From Bacteroidota bacterium (GTDB lineage Bacteria > Bacteroidota > JABWAT01), in NCBI GenBank assembly GCA_017303995.1, contig JAFLBE010000014.1, positions 21,971 through 85,970 on the forward strand: 64,000 nt of DNA, written 5' to 3'. Below the pieces are notes generated by a model. The model made no database searches, had not been told where the DNA came from, and saw only the letters and a program-made list of their open reading frames with translations. A program made the translations under genes and the position numbers. Below are positions 17,526 to 25,428 of the stretch, piece by piece (within the stretch, counting starts at the first letter, position 1; each line of letters begins with the position of its first letter).

Positions 17526-18599
17526 ATGACGTTTAAACAGTCTGGTCTGCTTTTTCTTCTGATTCTTTCCATTGGATTGCCCGCCTGTGATCAACCCACA
17601 GAACCCAAAGATACCCCCGGACCTGATACGACAAGCCATAATTTTGTGTGGCGGGTGGATACGCTGGGCGGACCTTTTTCAACCGCAATCAGCATCGAAA
17701 TTGTAAATGAAAATGAAATTTATGTTGGCGGTGAATTTTTTGTTTACCCGGATCCAACTGATCTCTCAGTAAGTGACCGTTTTAACCTTGCAGTTTGGGA
17801 TGGAAATAAGTGGACATTAAAAAAAATTCTTTTTGTTGGGTACAATAATGCACCACCCTATTTATCACCGATCAAAATCATCAAACATTTTGAAAATGGA
17901 CACATTTTACTAGTCAGTAGTTATAATTCATTTGCAAAGTTTGACGGGAAAAACTGGACATCTTTTTATCCTGGAACAGGAACGGATAAACAATACTGCT
18001 GGGCGAGATCAGAAACTGATGTTTATTTCGCTGGGGATGGTGGTGGTTTTACACATTATGATGGATCAACCTTTAAAGTTATTCCCACAGGTGTTACCAA
18101 TCATTTTATTGATATCTGGGGAGATGATAAAAATGTTTGGATCACCAGTGATGACCAGTCTACTCCTGCGTTTGCTTTTGGTGAGTTTAACGGGATCCAG
18201 TTTCGGCTGATAGATTTTAATCCAAAAGAAGGAGAAAACCGTTCGCCGTTTGGCTACAGGTCCGTTTATAAATCCAAATCAAATAACTCAATATTTGTTA
18301 TGGCTGTTGGAGCCCTTTTAGAAGTGACCAGTACAAACCCTTATTTGTATAAAACAATTTATAACACGAGAGAATCAGGTTATGTTTTTTATTGGATAAG
18401 AGGAAATGCTTCAAATGACCTGTATTTGGGTGACTGGAACACCCAAAGCTTTTCTCACTTTAACGGGAAAACCTGGAAAACATTCACGACAAACGGGGAA
18501 GGACAGGAAGCATTCACCGTGAAGGGAAATTTAATAGCAGGTTGTGGAAATGCCAGTAACATCAATCCCCCGAGAGTTTATGTAGCCAGACACTTTTAA
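17526..18599 (+). CDS. Secreted lipoprotein with propeller-like repeats
   Basis: A 357-residue lipoprotein (signal LLFLLILSIGLPAC, lipidated cysteine at 21). A proline/threonine-rich linker (DQPTEPKDTPGPDTTSH) is followed by repeats in which a tryptophan-containing strand precedes a small polar turn: FVWRVDTLGG, LAVWDGNKWT, FAKFDGKNWTSFYPG, FSHFNGKTWKTFTTNG. This suggests a beta-propeller. Similar lipoproteins with a PDTTSHNF linker are common in Ignavibacteria, where they are sometimes mislabelled glucosyltransferases. Function is unknown. The ATG lies 3 bases after a stretch without a clear ribosome-binding site, but the signal peptide supports it. Confidence 0.8.
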   Translation: MTFKQSGLLFLLILSIGLPACDQPTEPKDTPGPDTTSHNFVWRVDTLGGPFSTAISIEIVNENEIYVGGEFFVYPDPTDLSVSDRFNLAVWDGNKWTLKKILFVGYNNAPPYLSPIKIIKHFENGHILLVSSYNSFAKFDGKNWTSFYPGTGTDKQYCWARSETDVYFAGDGGGFTHYDGSTFKVIPTGVTNHFIDIWGDDKNVWITSDDQSTPAFAFGEFNGIQFRLIDFNPKEGENRSPFGYRSVYKSKSNNSIFVMAVGALLEVTSTNPYLYKTIYNTRESGYVFYWIRGNASNDLYLGDWNTQSFSHFNGKTWKTFTTNGEGQEAFTVKGNLIAGCGNASNINPPRVYVARHF

Positions 18600-18852
18600 A
18601 ACGGGGCGGTGTACCAGACACCACTCGACGCCATTTCCCGGTTCCTTCTGCGTCAATCCGTGAGATCAGCGGGAAAACGTCTCCCGCAGATTACGCAGAT
18701 GTCACGAAAGGGAAATTTGTATTTCACTTAAACTTCAACCTTGAGCCTTTAACATTAACCCTTAACTCCGCCTTCCCCTAACAGCCAATAGCTAACAGCT
18801 AACAGCTTCCCCAATTCCCTGCACTTCATTTTCCATTCAGGCTTCCGGTTCC
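18600..18852. other. Non-coding gap with short repeat tracts
   Basis: The gap contains an imperfect inverted element around 18645-18700 (TCTGCGTCAATCCGTGAGATC and CCCGCAGATTACGCAGAT) and short direct repeats AGCTAACAGCTAACAGC near 18789-18806. Both kinds of tract also occur near 4330-4420. No gene is seen. Confidence 0.55.
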
Positions 18853-18860
18853 TACCTTTG
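18853..18860 (+). promoter_or_regulatory. Bacteroidota-type -7 box of tgt
   Basis: TACCTTTG matches the TAnnTTTG consensus exactly. Only six bases separate it from the ATG of tgt at 18867, so transcription should begin at or very near the start codon. A TTTTCC about 18 bases upstream is a weak -33 candidate. Confidence 0.7.
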
Positions 18861-18866
18861 CACCCT

Positions 18867-20018
18867 ATGAAAAAACTGACCTTCGACTTACTCAAAACTG
18901 ATGACGGCGGTTCAAAAGCCCGTGCCGGCGTTATTCACACCGAACGCGGCGATATCGAAACTCCGATTTTTATGCCGGTCGGAACCCGGGCAACCGTTCG
19001 GGGTGTGCCTGAACGTGATTTGCACAATGCCGGCGCCCAGATTATTCTAGGCAACACCTACCATCTCTATCTTCGTCCAGGAAATGACGTTCTCATTTCA
19101 CAGGGCGGACTTCACAAATTTGCTTCCTGGCCAAAACCTATTTTAACCGATTCCGGCGGATATCAGGTTTTTTCTCTGGCCAAACTCAGAAAATTAACCG
19201 CAGATGGCGTGACCTTCCGTTCTCATATTGATGGGTCTTCGCATTTTTTCACGCCTGAAAGTGTGATTGAAGCGCAACGGGCGATCGGTTCTGATATCAT
19301 GATGGTACTTGATGAATGTCCGCCTCACCCCTGCGAGCACATTTACGCCAAAAACTCGAACGAAATCACCATGAAATGGGCGAAACGGTGTCAGGTTGCC
19401 GTTGAGAACTCGGAACCGCTGTATGGCAAACATCAGGCGTTGTTCCCGATTGTTCAGGGTTCGGTTTACAAAGATCTGAGAGAATATTCTGCGAAAACCC
19501 TGGTGGATATGGATTTTGAAGGATATGCCATTGGCGGACTTTCAGTGGGTGAACCAATTCCTCTGCTTTATGAATTCACCGATTTTACGACTGATTTTCT
19601 GCCGAAGGATAAGCCCCGTTATCTAATGGGGGTTGGAACTCCGGCCAATCTCCTGGAAGGAATTGCCCGTGGAATCGACATGTTCGATTGTGTGATGCCA
19701 ACCCGGAACGGCAGAAATGCCACGATTTTCACCCGGATGGGCGGAATGAACATCAAGAATATGCGGTATATTAACGATCCGCGTCCGATTGATGAAGCCT
19801 GCACTTGTTACGCCTGTACCACTTATTCAAGATCGTACATCCGGCATTTGTTTACCGTTCAGGAAATGCTGGCTCCGATGCTGGCCAGTATTCACAACAT
19901 TCATTTTTATGTGGAAATTATGAAAGAAGCCCGGAAGCACATTCTTGACGGAACCTGGTCAGCCTGGTATCCGGGAATGGCAGCAACCGTTGGCGGTAAA
20001 ATGGTGGATGGTCAGTAA
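18867..20018 (+). CDS. tgt: Queuine/preQ1 tRNA-guanine transglycosylase
   Basis: A 383-residue enzyme that exchanges guanine-34 for a queuosine precursor in tRNAs with GUN anticodons. Signatures include D95 in LTDSGGYQVFSL (general base region), the substrate-pocket GGLSVGEP, the nucleophile region DMFDCVMPTRNGRNA, and the zinc site CTCYAC followed by a histidine in SIHNIHFY. The ATG at 18867 was chosen because the longer frame begins with a TTG inside the promoter box. The gene appears monocistronic. Its length agrees with bacterial Tgt enzymes. Confidence 0.97.
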   Translation: MKKLTFDLLKTDDGGSKARAGVIHTERGDIETPIFMPVGTRATVRGVPERDLHNAGAQIILGNTYHLYLRPGNDVLISQGGLHKFASWPKPILTDSGGYQVFSLAKLRKLTADGVTFRSHIDGSSHFFTPESVIEAQRAIGSDIMMVLDECPPHPCEHIYAKNSNEITMKWAKRCQVAVENSEPLYGKHQALFPIVQGSVYKDLREYSAKTLVDMDFEGYAIGGLSVGEPIPLLYEFTDFTTDFLPKDKPRYLMGVGTPANLLEGIARGIDMFDCVMPTRNGRNATIFTRMGGMNIKNMRYINDPRPIDEACTCYACTTYSRSYIRHLFTVQEMLAPMLASIHNIHFYVEIMKEARKHILDGTWSAWYPGMAATVGGKMVDGQ

Positions 20019-20123
20019 TGGGGTCGGATTTGTAGGGGCGCAATTGTTGTTGTGGTATTTTTTGGGGGCGTTTTAAAAGGTTGATTTTTTTATAAAATTT
20101 AATGGATTTGCTTCGCACATGTT

Positions 20124-20205
20124 ATGACCCGCCTTCGCGGGAATGACAACCTTCCTAAAACAATGGAAAACAACTGTAATGTCATCCCCGTGAAGACGGG
20201 GATCC
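20124..20205. repeat. Pair of inverted GTCATCCCCG-type hairpin repeats
   Basis: The first hairpin has CCCGC (20128-20132) and GCGGG (20137-20141) with loop CTTC. The second has ATCCCCGT (20184-20191) and ACGGGGAT (20196-20203) with loop GAAG. They lie in opposite orientation between the convergent tgt and apbE genes. The motif belongs to the very widespread GTCATTCCCGCG...CGGGAATCCAG repeat class. They could end transcription from both sides. Confidence 0.75.
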
Positions 20206-20227
20206 AGTATTTTAGCCCCCATTGGTT

Positions 20228-21211
20228 TCAAATCACCACAAAATCCCGGATCAGCCCTGAAGATTTCCATCCATCCGCCTGAACCCGATTGAGATACCCG
20301 GCTGTTGAAAAAATATCAGCATCGGTGGCCGTTTTTGTGATAACTGAAAACGACAGTTCCGGCTCTGAGGGTTTCCCTGAACGTGGGTCAATCAAATGTC
20401 CCCAGCTTTGTGATGAATCTGAAGACCGGCGGTTCTGATATGAGCCAGACGTTGAAACAGCACAATCGGTAACCTGCAATACCGGTGATTTTTCCGGATC
20501 AGCCGGATTCAAAATGGTCACGTCCCAGGTTTCAGATTCGGGTGAACGACCCGAAATAAACAAATCTCCGCTGAAATTGATCAGAAAATGGTCAATTCCA
20601 TCCGATTTTAAAATTTTCACCGCCTCATCAACCGCAAATCCACACCCGATTCCACCCAGATCCACTTTTGATTTTTCGTTCAGCAAGCCAGCCGAACTGC
20701 CTTCAATTTTCAAATTCCGGATGCCGATTGCACTTTCAAGCTGAGCCAGTTCACGGTCTGTTGGCGGAATGATTTTTTCATCGGCTTCTGCACGGAATCC
20801 ATACAATTCCATCAGCGGTTCGATGGTGACATCAAAATATCCGGCCGATTGTTCAGAAGCACGTTTTGCCTTGTTCAGAATCGATAGTGTTTCGGGAGAT
20901 AGAGCGACTGACTTTTTCCCTGCTGAACGGTTCATCCTGGAAATTTCTGAATCCGGCTGATAAACTGAAAAAAGGGATTCAAGTTCTTTGATCCGGCTCA
21001 TTACTTTTCTGACGGATTCCAACGCCAGCTTCCGGTCGGACGTGTAAAGATCAAACGAAACCACTGAACCCATCGCAAAAGACGACTTCTGAACCAGTTC
21101 GAGTAGTTCACCATGAGTGGAATACCTGAACGGAAACGCCGACACAACCCGGGAAGCGGGGAACATCAGACCGGCAACCGAAGCTATTTTTAAAAACTCC
21201 CGTCTGTTCAT
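20228..21211 (-). CDS. apbE: FAD:protein FMN transferase
   Basis: A 327-residue ApbE-family enzyme that attaches FMN covalently to threonine in exported proteins. It has a twin-arginine-like leader (RREFLKIASVAG) and the ApbE motifs FAMGS, VDLGGIGCGFAVD, INFSGDLFISG, STSGSYQN and HLIDPRSGKP, with a late ATDADIFSTA magnesium-site segment. One position of the usual GGIAKGYA motif is altered (cysteine where lysine is common). The ATG overlaps the preceding stop in an ATGA arrangement, so it is the last gene of a four-gene operon with porin, FMN-binding protein and 4-TM protein. Its likely substrate is the FMN-binding protein two genes upstream. Confidence 0.93.
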   Translation of the reverse strand: MNRREFLKIASVAGLMFPASRVVSAFPFRYSTHGELLELVQKSSFAMGSVVSFDLYTSDRKLALESVRKVMSRIKELESLFSVYQPDSEISRMNRSAGKKSVALSPETLSILNKAKRASEQSAGYFDVTIEPLMELYGFRAEADEKIIPPTDRELAQLESAIGIRNLKIEGSSAGLLNEKSKVDLGGIGCGFAVDEAVKILKSDGIDHFLINFSGDLFISGRSPESETWDVTILNPADPEKSPVLQVTDCAVSTSGSYQNRRSSDSSQSWGHLIDPRSGKPSEPELSFSVITKTATDADIFSTAGYLNRVQADGWKSSGLIRDFVVI

Positions 21212-21723
21212 GGCTTTTCTGCTCCGTCCGGATTCAAAAACCACAATTCCGCCAGCATAAGAACGACCATCACCGCCACAGAAACAAACATCGAAATCCC
21301 GCTGAGGATAACTACCCAGACAAACCATCCGGCTTCCGGAATGAACCTGAGAATCCACAAGCCGCCAAAGGTTGTAACCAGTGCCAGAAGCGGTTCAGCC
21401 ATGAGAAAAGTTTTCCATTTTCCTTTCAATATGGATGAAAACCAGAACAATCCGCCCAGAATAAAGAAAATTGAACTGAGACCCAGAATGTGATTGTGGG
21501 TTGTCAGCAGCATGTCCTTGACTGATTTTTCAAACTTCAGTTCTGCTTCCGGATCGGCTGCCGGGTCACTGCCCTTGTATTGTTCTGTGATCCCTTTTGG
21601 CTTCAGTTCGGTTTCATTGCTCACAAAAGCCAGACCCAGAAAATACCCGATTGAGGTGACAATCAGATAAACTGAAACGAAGGTTTTGAGGGCTGAAGGC
21701 CAGTTTCTTAACGGATAAGTCAT
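21208..21723 (-). CDS. Four-helix membrane protein of a flavinylation operon
   Basis: A 171-residue protein with four predicted membrane helices (about 12-32, 77-97, 107-126, 134-158) and a charged periplasmic loop of about 40 residues after the first. Helix 2 opens with TTHNHILG, whose histidines could bind heme or a quinone. It overlaps both neighbours by four bases (ATGA), between the FMN-binding protein and ApbE genes. I do not recognise a named family. The context suggests a membrane electron conduit feeding the flavinylated protein, but this is inference. An alternative is a structural or insertase role. Confidence 0.75.
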   Translation of the reverse strand: MTYPLRNWPSALKTFVSVYLIVTSIGYFLGLAFVSNETELKPKGITEQYKGSDPAADPEAELKFEKSVKDMLLTTHNHILGLSSIFFILGGLFWFSSILKGKWKTFLMAEPLLALVTTFGGLWILRFIPEAGWFVWVVILSGISMFVSVAVMVVLMLAELWFLNPDGAEKP

Positions 21724-22247
21724 GAGTGAATTTTCTTTCGGAACGATTCAAATAAGTCGGTCAGTTTTTGTGCCCCTGTGGTCACACTCCGGCATGAGAT
21801 CGTGGCCCCGCTGATGTTACGGATGGATTTTCCCCAAACTGGTTTTTGCTCAGCGGATTTTCCGGCGAACTGATTTCTGAAAACCTTATAGTCAATTTCT
21901 CCGCCGTAAGATTCCCGGTAAACCAGAACATCCAGATCGGCAATCGATCCATCCGGATGAAAAAGAACCGAATAGGTAATCTGCTGGGTTTTTCCTTTTA
22001 CTTCATCAACAAGTGCAAAATAGTTATCATTCCCCGATTTGATTTCGACAAGATCGAAAGGAGTTGCGGAGGTGATTCCCAGGTTTTCAGATGAAATCAA
22101 AGTCAGTGAAGCCGGTTTCCCGGACAGGATTTCAACCGATTCCTGCAAAAGCTTCTGATAATTCTGGCTGATTCTGATCTGTGCGGAAGCTGGACCGCAA
22201 CATAGAAACAGAACCGGAAATAGAATGCTGCTGAAAAGTAAGTTCAT
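21720..22247 (-). CDS. Exported FMN-binding protein (flavinylation target)
   Basis: A 175-residue secreted protein. The signal peptide (NLLFSSILFPVLFLCCGPASAQ) fixes the ATG at 22247. The C-terminal half is an FMN-binding domain (ALVDEVKGKTQQITYSVLF, ESYGGEIDY) with the flavinylation motif SGAT at 146-149, T149 being the predicted FMN attachment site. ApbE, the enzyme that makes this bond, is encoded in the same operon. Similar proteins carry electrons outside the cytoplasmic membrane. The earlier in-frame ATG at 22355 reads through repeat DNA and is rejected. Confidence 0.88.
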   Translation of the reverse strand: MNLLFSSILFPVLFLCCGPASAQIRISQNYQKLLQESVEILSGKPASLTLISSENLGITSATPFDLVEIKSGNDNYFALVDEVKGKTQQITYSVLFHPDGSIADLDVLVYRESYGGEIDYKVFRNQFAGKSAEQKPVWGKSIRNISGATISCRSVTTGAQKLTDLFESFRKKIHS

Positions 22248-22260
22248 TTGATTTTTGTAG

Positions 22261-22280
22261 CCCCGACCTCCCGGTCGGGG
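22261..22280. repeat. GC-rich hairpin between porin and FMN-binding genes
   Basis: CCCCGACC (22261-22268) and GGTCGGGG (22273-22280) enclose TCCC. The core and loop equal those at 7767-7796, but the outer pairs are C-G instead of A-T/C-G. Inside an operon it may act as an attenuator or mRNA stabiliser between porin and the downstream genes. Confidence 0.7.
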
Positions 22281-22351
22281 TTGTATGATTTTAGATTCTC
22301 TGAAATGCCGTTTCCCCGTAACCCGTAATACGTGACCCGTAACCATTCCCG

Positions 22352-23470
22352 TCAATAGAAAAAGTATCCAAATCCAACATTCAAATGCTGGGCGGATTCC
22401 TTCGCCCCATCCGGAGTGATAAATTGGTAATCTGCCTTAATGGCTACGTTTTCAATGGGTTTCCAGGTTGTCCCCAAAACCCACTCAGATTTATTCAATC
22501 CGCCAACGAAAGAGGAGTTCGGATCAGAACTGTCGACCGTATTTTGAACATTGTATTTTTCAAAGCGGCCGAAGAAAAACCACTTTTGCTCAGACTCAGT
22601 AATGAGTGGAAGAATATCATAAGCCGCTTCAGAATAGAAGCCAAACTGTGAATCACCGGCGTTATTACCGTATAACGCATTCAGTTTTTTAACGTCAGAA
22701 ATAAAGGAATAAACCACCACATTCCTCAGAAATAAACTTCCTGAGTTATACTGGACATCAGCTTCTCCCATTGTGAATCGTGAATCTCCTAACGAAGAGG
22801 TGAAAAAAGAGACTCCGGTTTTAATATCCAAAGTGGGAACATACTCAAGCTTACCTGTAAACGCCACTGTTTTGGTAGAACTTTCAGCTGCTTCCTGCCG
22901 GCTGGATCGGATTCCGTTTTTACTGATGCCTTCCGGCTTCAGTCCGGCCATCACGTAAGCCCGGTATTTAAATCCGTCACCAAGCTGACCGTAAACGCCG
23001 GCACCCGATTCACGCCAGGTTGAAGGAATGATATACCGGTCAACATTGGGTCTTTCTACGCCATGAAAAGTTGAGGGTTCATGTTCCTCGTTGATAATCC
23101 CAACCGGAACCATCAGAATACCGGCACGAACTCCGATTTCTTTTCTAAAAGCCAGATCGATATAAGCCTGTTCGAGAGCCAGTTCACCGGGTGCGCCAGA
23201 TCCTGAGCCATCATTTGAGTCTTCTAGAAGCGTATGTTCAATTTCAAGCTCAGATTTGAACGAAATCCAGTCATTGAAATTATGTCCGGCAAACAGAACA
23301 AACCTGTGAAAATCCAAAACCCCTTCTCTGGCAGATGACGATATTTTCCCGGGAGTGACGGTTGGTTTGTTAAAGTGAAGTTCTCCGTAACCACCAATTG
23401 TGGTGGTTCCCTGTGCGAAGGCTGCAGTGGCAAAAACCAGACTTGCAGCAGAAATAGTCAAGCGATTCAT
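22352..23470 (-). CDS. Outer-membrane porin of the flavinylation operon
   Basis: A 372-residue porin. The signal peptide ends near AAFAQ (20). A typical first strand (TTIGGYGELHFN) is followed by about 16 amphipathic strands (FHRFVLFAGHNFNDWISFKSELEIEH, GVRAGILMVPVGIINEEHEP, VRNVVVYSF-like) and the last strand HLNVGFGYFFY. It resembles Bacteroidota phosphate- or cation-type porins, without a clear substrate. It is first in the transcript, followed by the FMN-binding, 4-TM and ApbE genes. Two DtxR-like palindromes upstream (23490-23555) suggest metal-dependent control of the operon. Confidence 0.85.
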   Translation of the reverse strand: MNRLTISAASLVFATAAFAQGTTTIGGYGELHFNKPTVTPGKISSSAREGVLDFHRFVLFAGHNFNDWISFKSELEIEHTLLEDSNDGSGSGAPGELALEQAYIDLAFRKEIGVRAGILMVPVGIINEEHEPSTFHGVERPNVDRYIIPSTWRESGAGVYGQLGDGFKYRAYVMAGLKPEGISKNGIRSSRQEAAESSTKTVAFTGKLEYVPTLDIKTGVSFFTSSLGDSRFTMGEADVQYNSGSLFLRNVVVYSFISDVKKLNALYGNNAGDSQFGFYSEAAYDILPLITESEQKWFFFGRFEKYNVQNTVDSSDPNSSFVGGLNKSEWVLGTTWKPIENVAIKADYQFITPDGAKESAQHLNVGFGYFFY

Positions 23471-23489
23471 TTTCTTTCCTGTTTTATTA

Positions 23490-23555
23490 TTTAGATTAAA
23501 TCTAAGATACGTATCAAATAGTCCGGGTGCAAGATTAGTTTAGAAAAAATCTAAA
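23490..23555. promoter_or_regulatory. Two DtxR-like operator palindromes
   Basis: Site 1 (23490-23506) is TTTAGATTAAATCTAAG and site 2 (23539-23555) is TTTAGAAAAAATCTAAA. Both fit TTTAGA-N5-TCTAAR with perfect or near-perfect dyad symmetry, centres 49 bases apart. They lie upstream of the porin-apbE operon and also before the divergent barrel gene. The pattern resembles operators of the DtxR/MntR/IdeR iron- or manganese-responsive repressors. No such regulator is encoded in the window, so the assignment is inferred from shape alone. Confidence 0.6.
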
Positions 23556-23583
23556 TAAAGAAACAAAATCTCTTCTTTGCGGA

Positions 23584-23618
23584 TTTGTTTATTGACGACT
23601 TCAAATTTTCTATCTTTA
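23584..23618 (+). promoter_or_regulatory. Bacteroidota-type promoter of the barrel gene at 23624
   Basis: TTTG at 23584-23587 (-33) and TATCTTTA at 23611-23618 (-7) fit the Bacteroidota consensus with a spacing near the usual range. Five bases separate the -7 box from the ATG, which predicts a leaderless or nearly leaderless mRNA. Confidence 0.6.
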
Positions 23619-23623
23619 CCTGC

Positions 23624-24469
23624 ATGAAACGAATTTTCAAAACAATTTTATTTTCCGGGTTGATTTTCGGCTTGCCGTTTACTGGTTATTCGCAATCCGA
23701 TTCAACCCTGATCAGAATTTTTCCGAAAGAAAATTCTCCGGTTGATACGACTGATTTTTTTGAAAAAAAACTCAGATTGTCATCCGTTCAGCCCATTTTT
23801 GCAGGAACCTCAAAATATGGGGATCTTTTTGCCGGATTCAATTTTGCGTTCGGAACTATTTTTGACGGAAAAATAAAAAGCTCCTATCCGGGTTTTATCG
23901 GGTTTGGTATACAGGCGGGTTTAAAATATAAGTCAGGGTTTCTTGTTGAAGCCGGCTGGAAGTGGCATCAGTTTAACAGTGATGTCTCTTACCTGGTTTC
24001 CTCACGTCTTTCGGTTGCAGGAAATGATTCCATTTCATCCACATCAACCGTTTCAGATGCACAATTAAGCACGAATACCGTTCTGCTGACTTTGGTTTAC
24101 AGCGATTACCGGTCTCCCTTCCTTCCGTTGAGATATGTGTATGGCGGACTGGGTCTCGGAGCTGTCAGGTTTGAGGAAACCGGATCTCTGGTTCTGTCGA
24201 CCCGTGAAAAACTTTCAGGATTGCCCGAGCAAATCACCACATCAAAGTCGGGACTTTCTTATCAGTACTGGAATCCGGTTATTTCGGTCGTTGTCGGAAT
24301 GAATTTTCTCTACCTTCCCGAAAGTCACAATTGGTTCAGTTTTGATCTCAGACTTGATATGATACCCAACCTTCATAAAACCGGCGGAGCCTCAGTCTTT
24401 TCCCGGGCGAACAACCTGAACGGACTCAGAGCCACGGTTCGTTTTTATTTTGACTTCCGTCAGGAATAA
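23624..24469 (+). CDS. Outer-membrane beta-barrel protein
   Basis: A 281-residue secreted protein. A signal peptide (KRIFKTILFSGLIFGLPFTGYSQ) is followed by barrel strands such as GFGIQAGLKYKSGFLVEAGW, RYVYGGLGLGAVRFEE and the closing LRATVRFYFDF. Function is unknown. The ATG at 23624 begins the signal peptide; the longer frame starts with a TTG in the promoter. It is divergent from the porin-apbE operon and may share the palindromic operators. The sulfur- and metal-free sequence gives no hint of ligand. Confidence 0.78.
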   Translation: MKRIFKTILFSGLIFGLPFTGYSQSDSTLIRIFPKENSPVDTTDFFEKKLRLSSVQPIFAGTSKYGDLFAGFNFAFGTIFDGKIKSSYPGFIGFGIQAGLKYKSGFLVEAGWKWHQFNSDVSYLVSSRLSVAGNDSISSTSTVSDAQLSTNTVLLTLVYSDYRSPFLPLRYVYGGLGLGAVRFEETGSLVLSTREKLSGLPEQITTSKSGLSYQYWNPVISVVVGMNFLYLPESHNWFSFDLRLDMIPNLHKTGGASVFSRANNLNGLRATVRFYFDFRQE

Positions 24470-24503
24470 ATTCAGTTCACTTTCCAACTTTCAGGAGACT
24501 TTC

Positions 24504-24830
24504 ATGATCGCCCTTACTGAAGCTGAAATAACCAAAGCAATTCCTCCCGGGTCACCGGGAATTTTTAAGCTGATGAATAAAAAGGGAGATGTGAAAAAGG
24601 TGGGAATGGCCGAAACTGATCTGGCTGAGGTTTTAAAAAAAGCCATTCATCCGAAATATGAGTTTTTTGAATTTAAAGCCACTGCCAGCGATAAAGCTGC
24701 CTGGCAACAGCTCTGTGAAGCGTGGCATTATCACAAAAAAAATGATTTTCTTGACTCTGAAGACCATCCAACCCCGCCAAGGGGGAAATTCTGGACTTGT
24801 CACTTCTGTGAAGATTCTAAAAGGTATTAA
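24504..24830 (+). CDS. Small protein with a GIY-YIG-like N-terminal pattern
   Basis: A 108-residue protein with SD AGGAG before the ATG. The segment GIFKLMNKKGDVKKVGMA matches the spacing of the GIY-YIG fold (GIF...VGMA), followed by the YEFFEFKATASDKAAWQQLCEAWHYH pattern. The tail HPTPPRGKFWTCHFC has a Cys-x2-Cys pair that could hold zinc. The catalytic tyrosine of the second motif is absent, so it may bind DNA or RNA without cutting. It is immediately followed by an Smr-domain gene whose GTG abuts this stop. The fold assignment is tentative. Confidence 0.65.
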   Translation: MIALTEAEITKAIPPGSPGIFKLMNKKGDVKKVGMAETDLAEVLKKAIHPKYEFFEFKATASDKAAWQQLCEAWHYHKKNDFLDSEDHPTPPRGKFWTCHFCEDSKRY

Positions 24831-25355
24831 GTGGGAACTGTTTCTGATGATGAACTGAAAAAACTGATGGAGGATTTTCTTCCGGCTGAACCGAAGGAAA
24901 ATATCAAAATATATTCGGGGAAGGGGAAAAAACCTGATCAAAAACTGAAGGAAACAGAAGCTTCTGTAAGTAAACGCCTGCCTGATGTAACCCGTGACGA
25001 ACTGATGGCTATGATGGCCGTTCGTGAGCCTGAAGTAAAAGAAGCTGACATTCCCAAAATTGCACTACCCACAAAAAAACGAACAGCGACCCCGGTTCTT
25101 GATCTCCATTATCAAACCGTAGAAGCAGCCCGGGAAGAATTTATCCGGTTTATGGAAACCCAGCTTGTCCGCCCGGATGTCGATAAAATCCTGATTATTA
25201 CGGGAAAAGGTCTTGGTTCTGAAAATTATCAGGCCAGAATTAAACCAATGGTGGAAAAAGAGCTGAATGGTGTGTTCCGTAAACGGATTGACCGCTGGCA
25301 GACCGCACCGCCTGATCTTGGCGGATCAGGAGCGATTTTGGTTTGGCTGAAGTAG
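24831..25355 (+). CDS. Smr-domain protein
   Basis: A 174-residue protein with a charged N-terminal half and a C-terminal Smr domain (about 85-174). Its markers are VLDLHYQTVEAAREEFIRF (LDLH motif), KILIITGKGLGSEN (TGKG motif) and LGGSGAILVWL. Smr domains are small nucleases or nucleic-acid binders, as in MutS2 and the ribosome-rescue factor SmrB. It begins with GTG directly after the stop of the preceding small gene, preceded by AAAAGG, so translation is coupled. The pair may act together on nucleic acid. Confidence 0.88.
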   Translation: MGTVSDDELKKLMEDFLPAEPKENIKIYSGKGKKPDQKLKETEASVSKRLPDVTRDELMAMMAVREPEVKEADIPKIALPTKKRTATPVLDLHYQTVEAAREEFIRFMETQLVRPDVDKILIITGKGLGSENYQARIKPMVEKELNGVFRKRIDRWQTAPPDLGGSGAILVWLK

Positions 25356-25428
25356 GAAAGGGCGGATCGAAAGTAATTCCGAGAATCCAAATTTGTCATG
25401 CTGAGATATAAAAAAGCCACGGTTTTAC

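Noticed and set aside
20073..20270. Small coding frame over the GTCATCCCCG repeats
   Set aside because: It is a translation of the common GTCATTCCCGCG repeat class, a frequent false gene.
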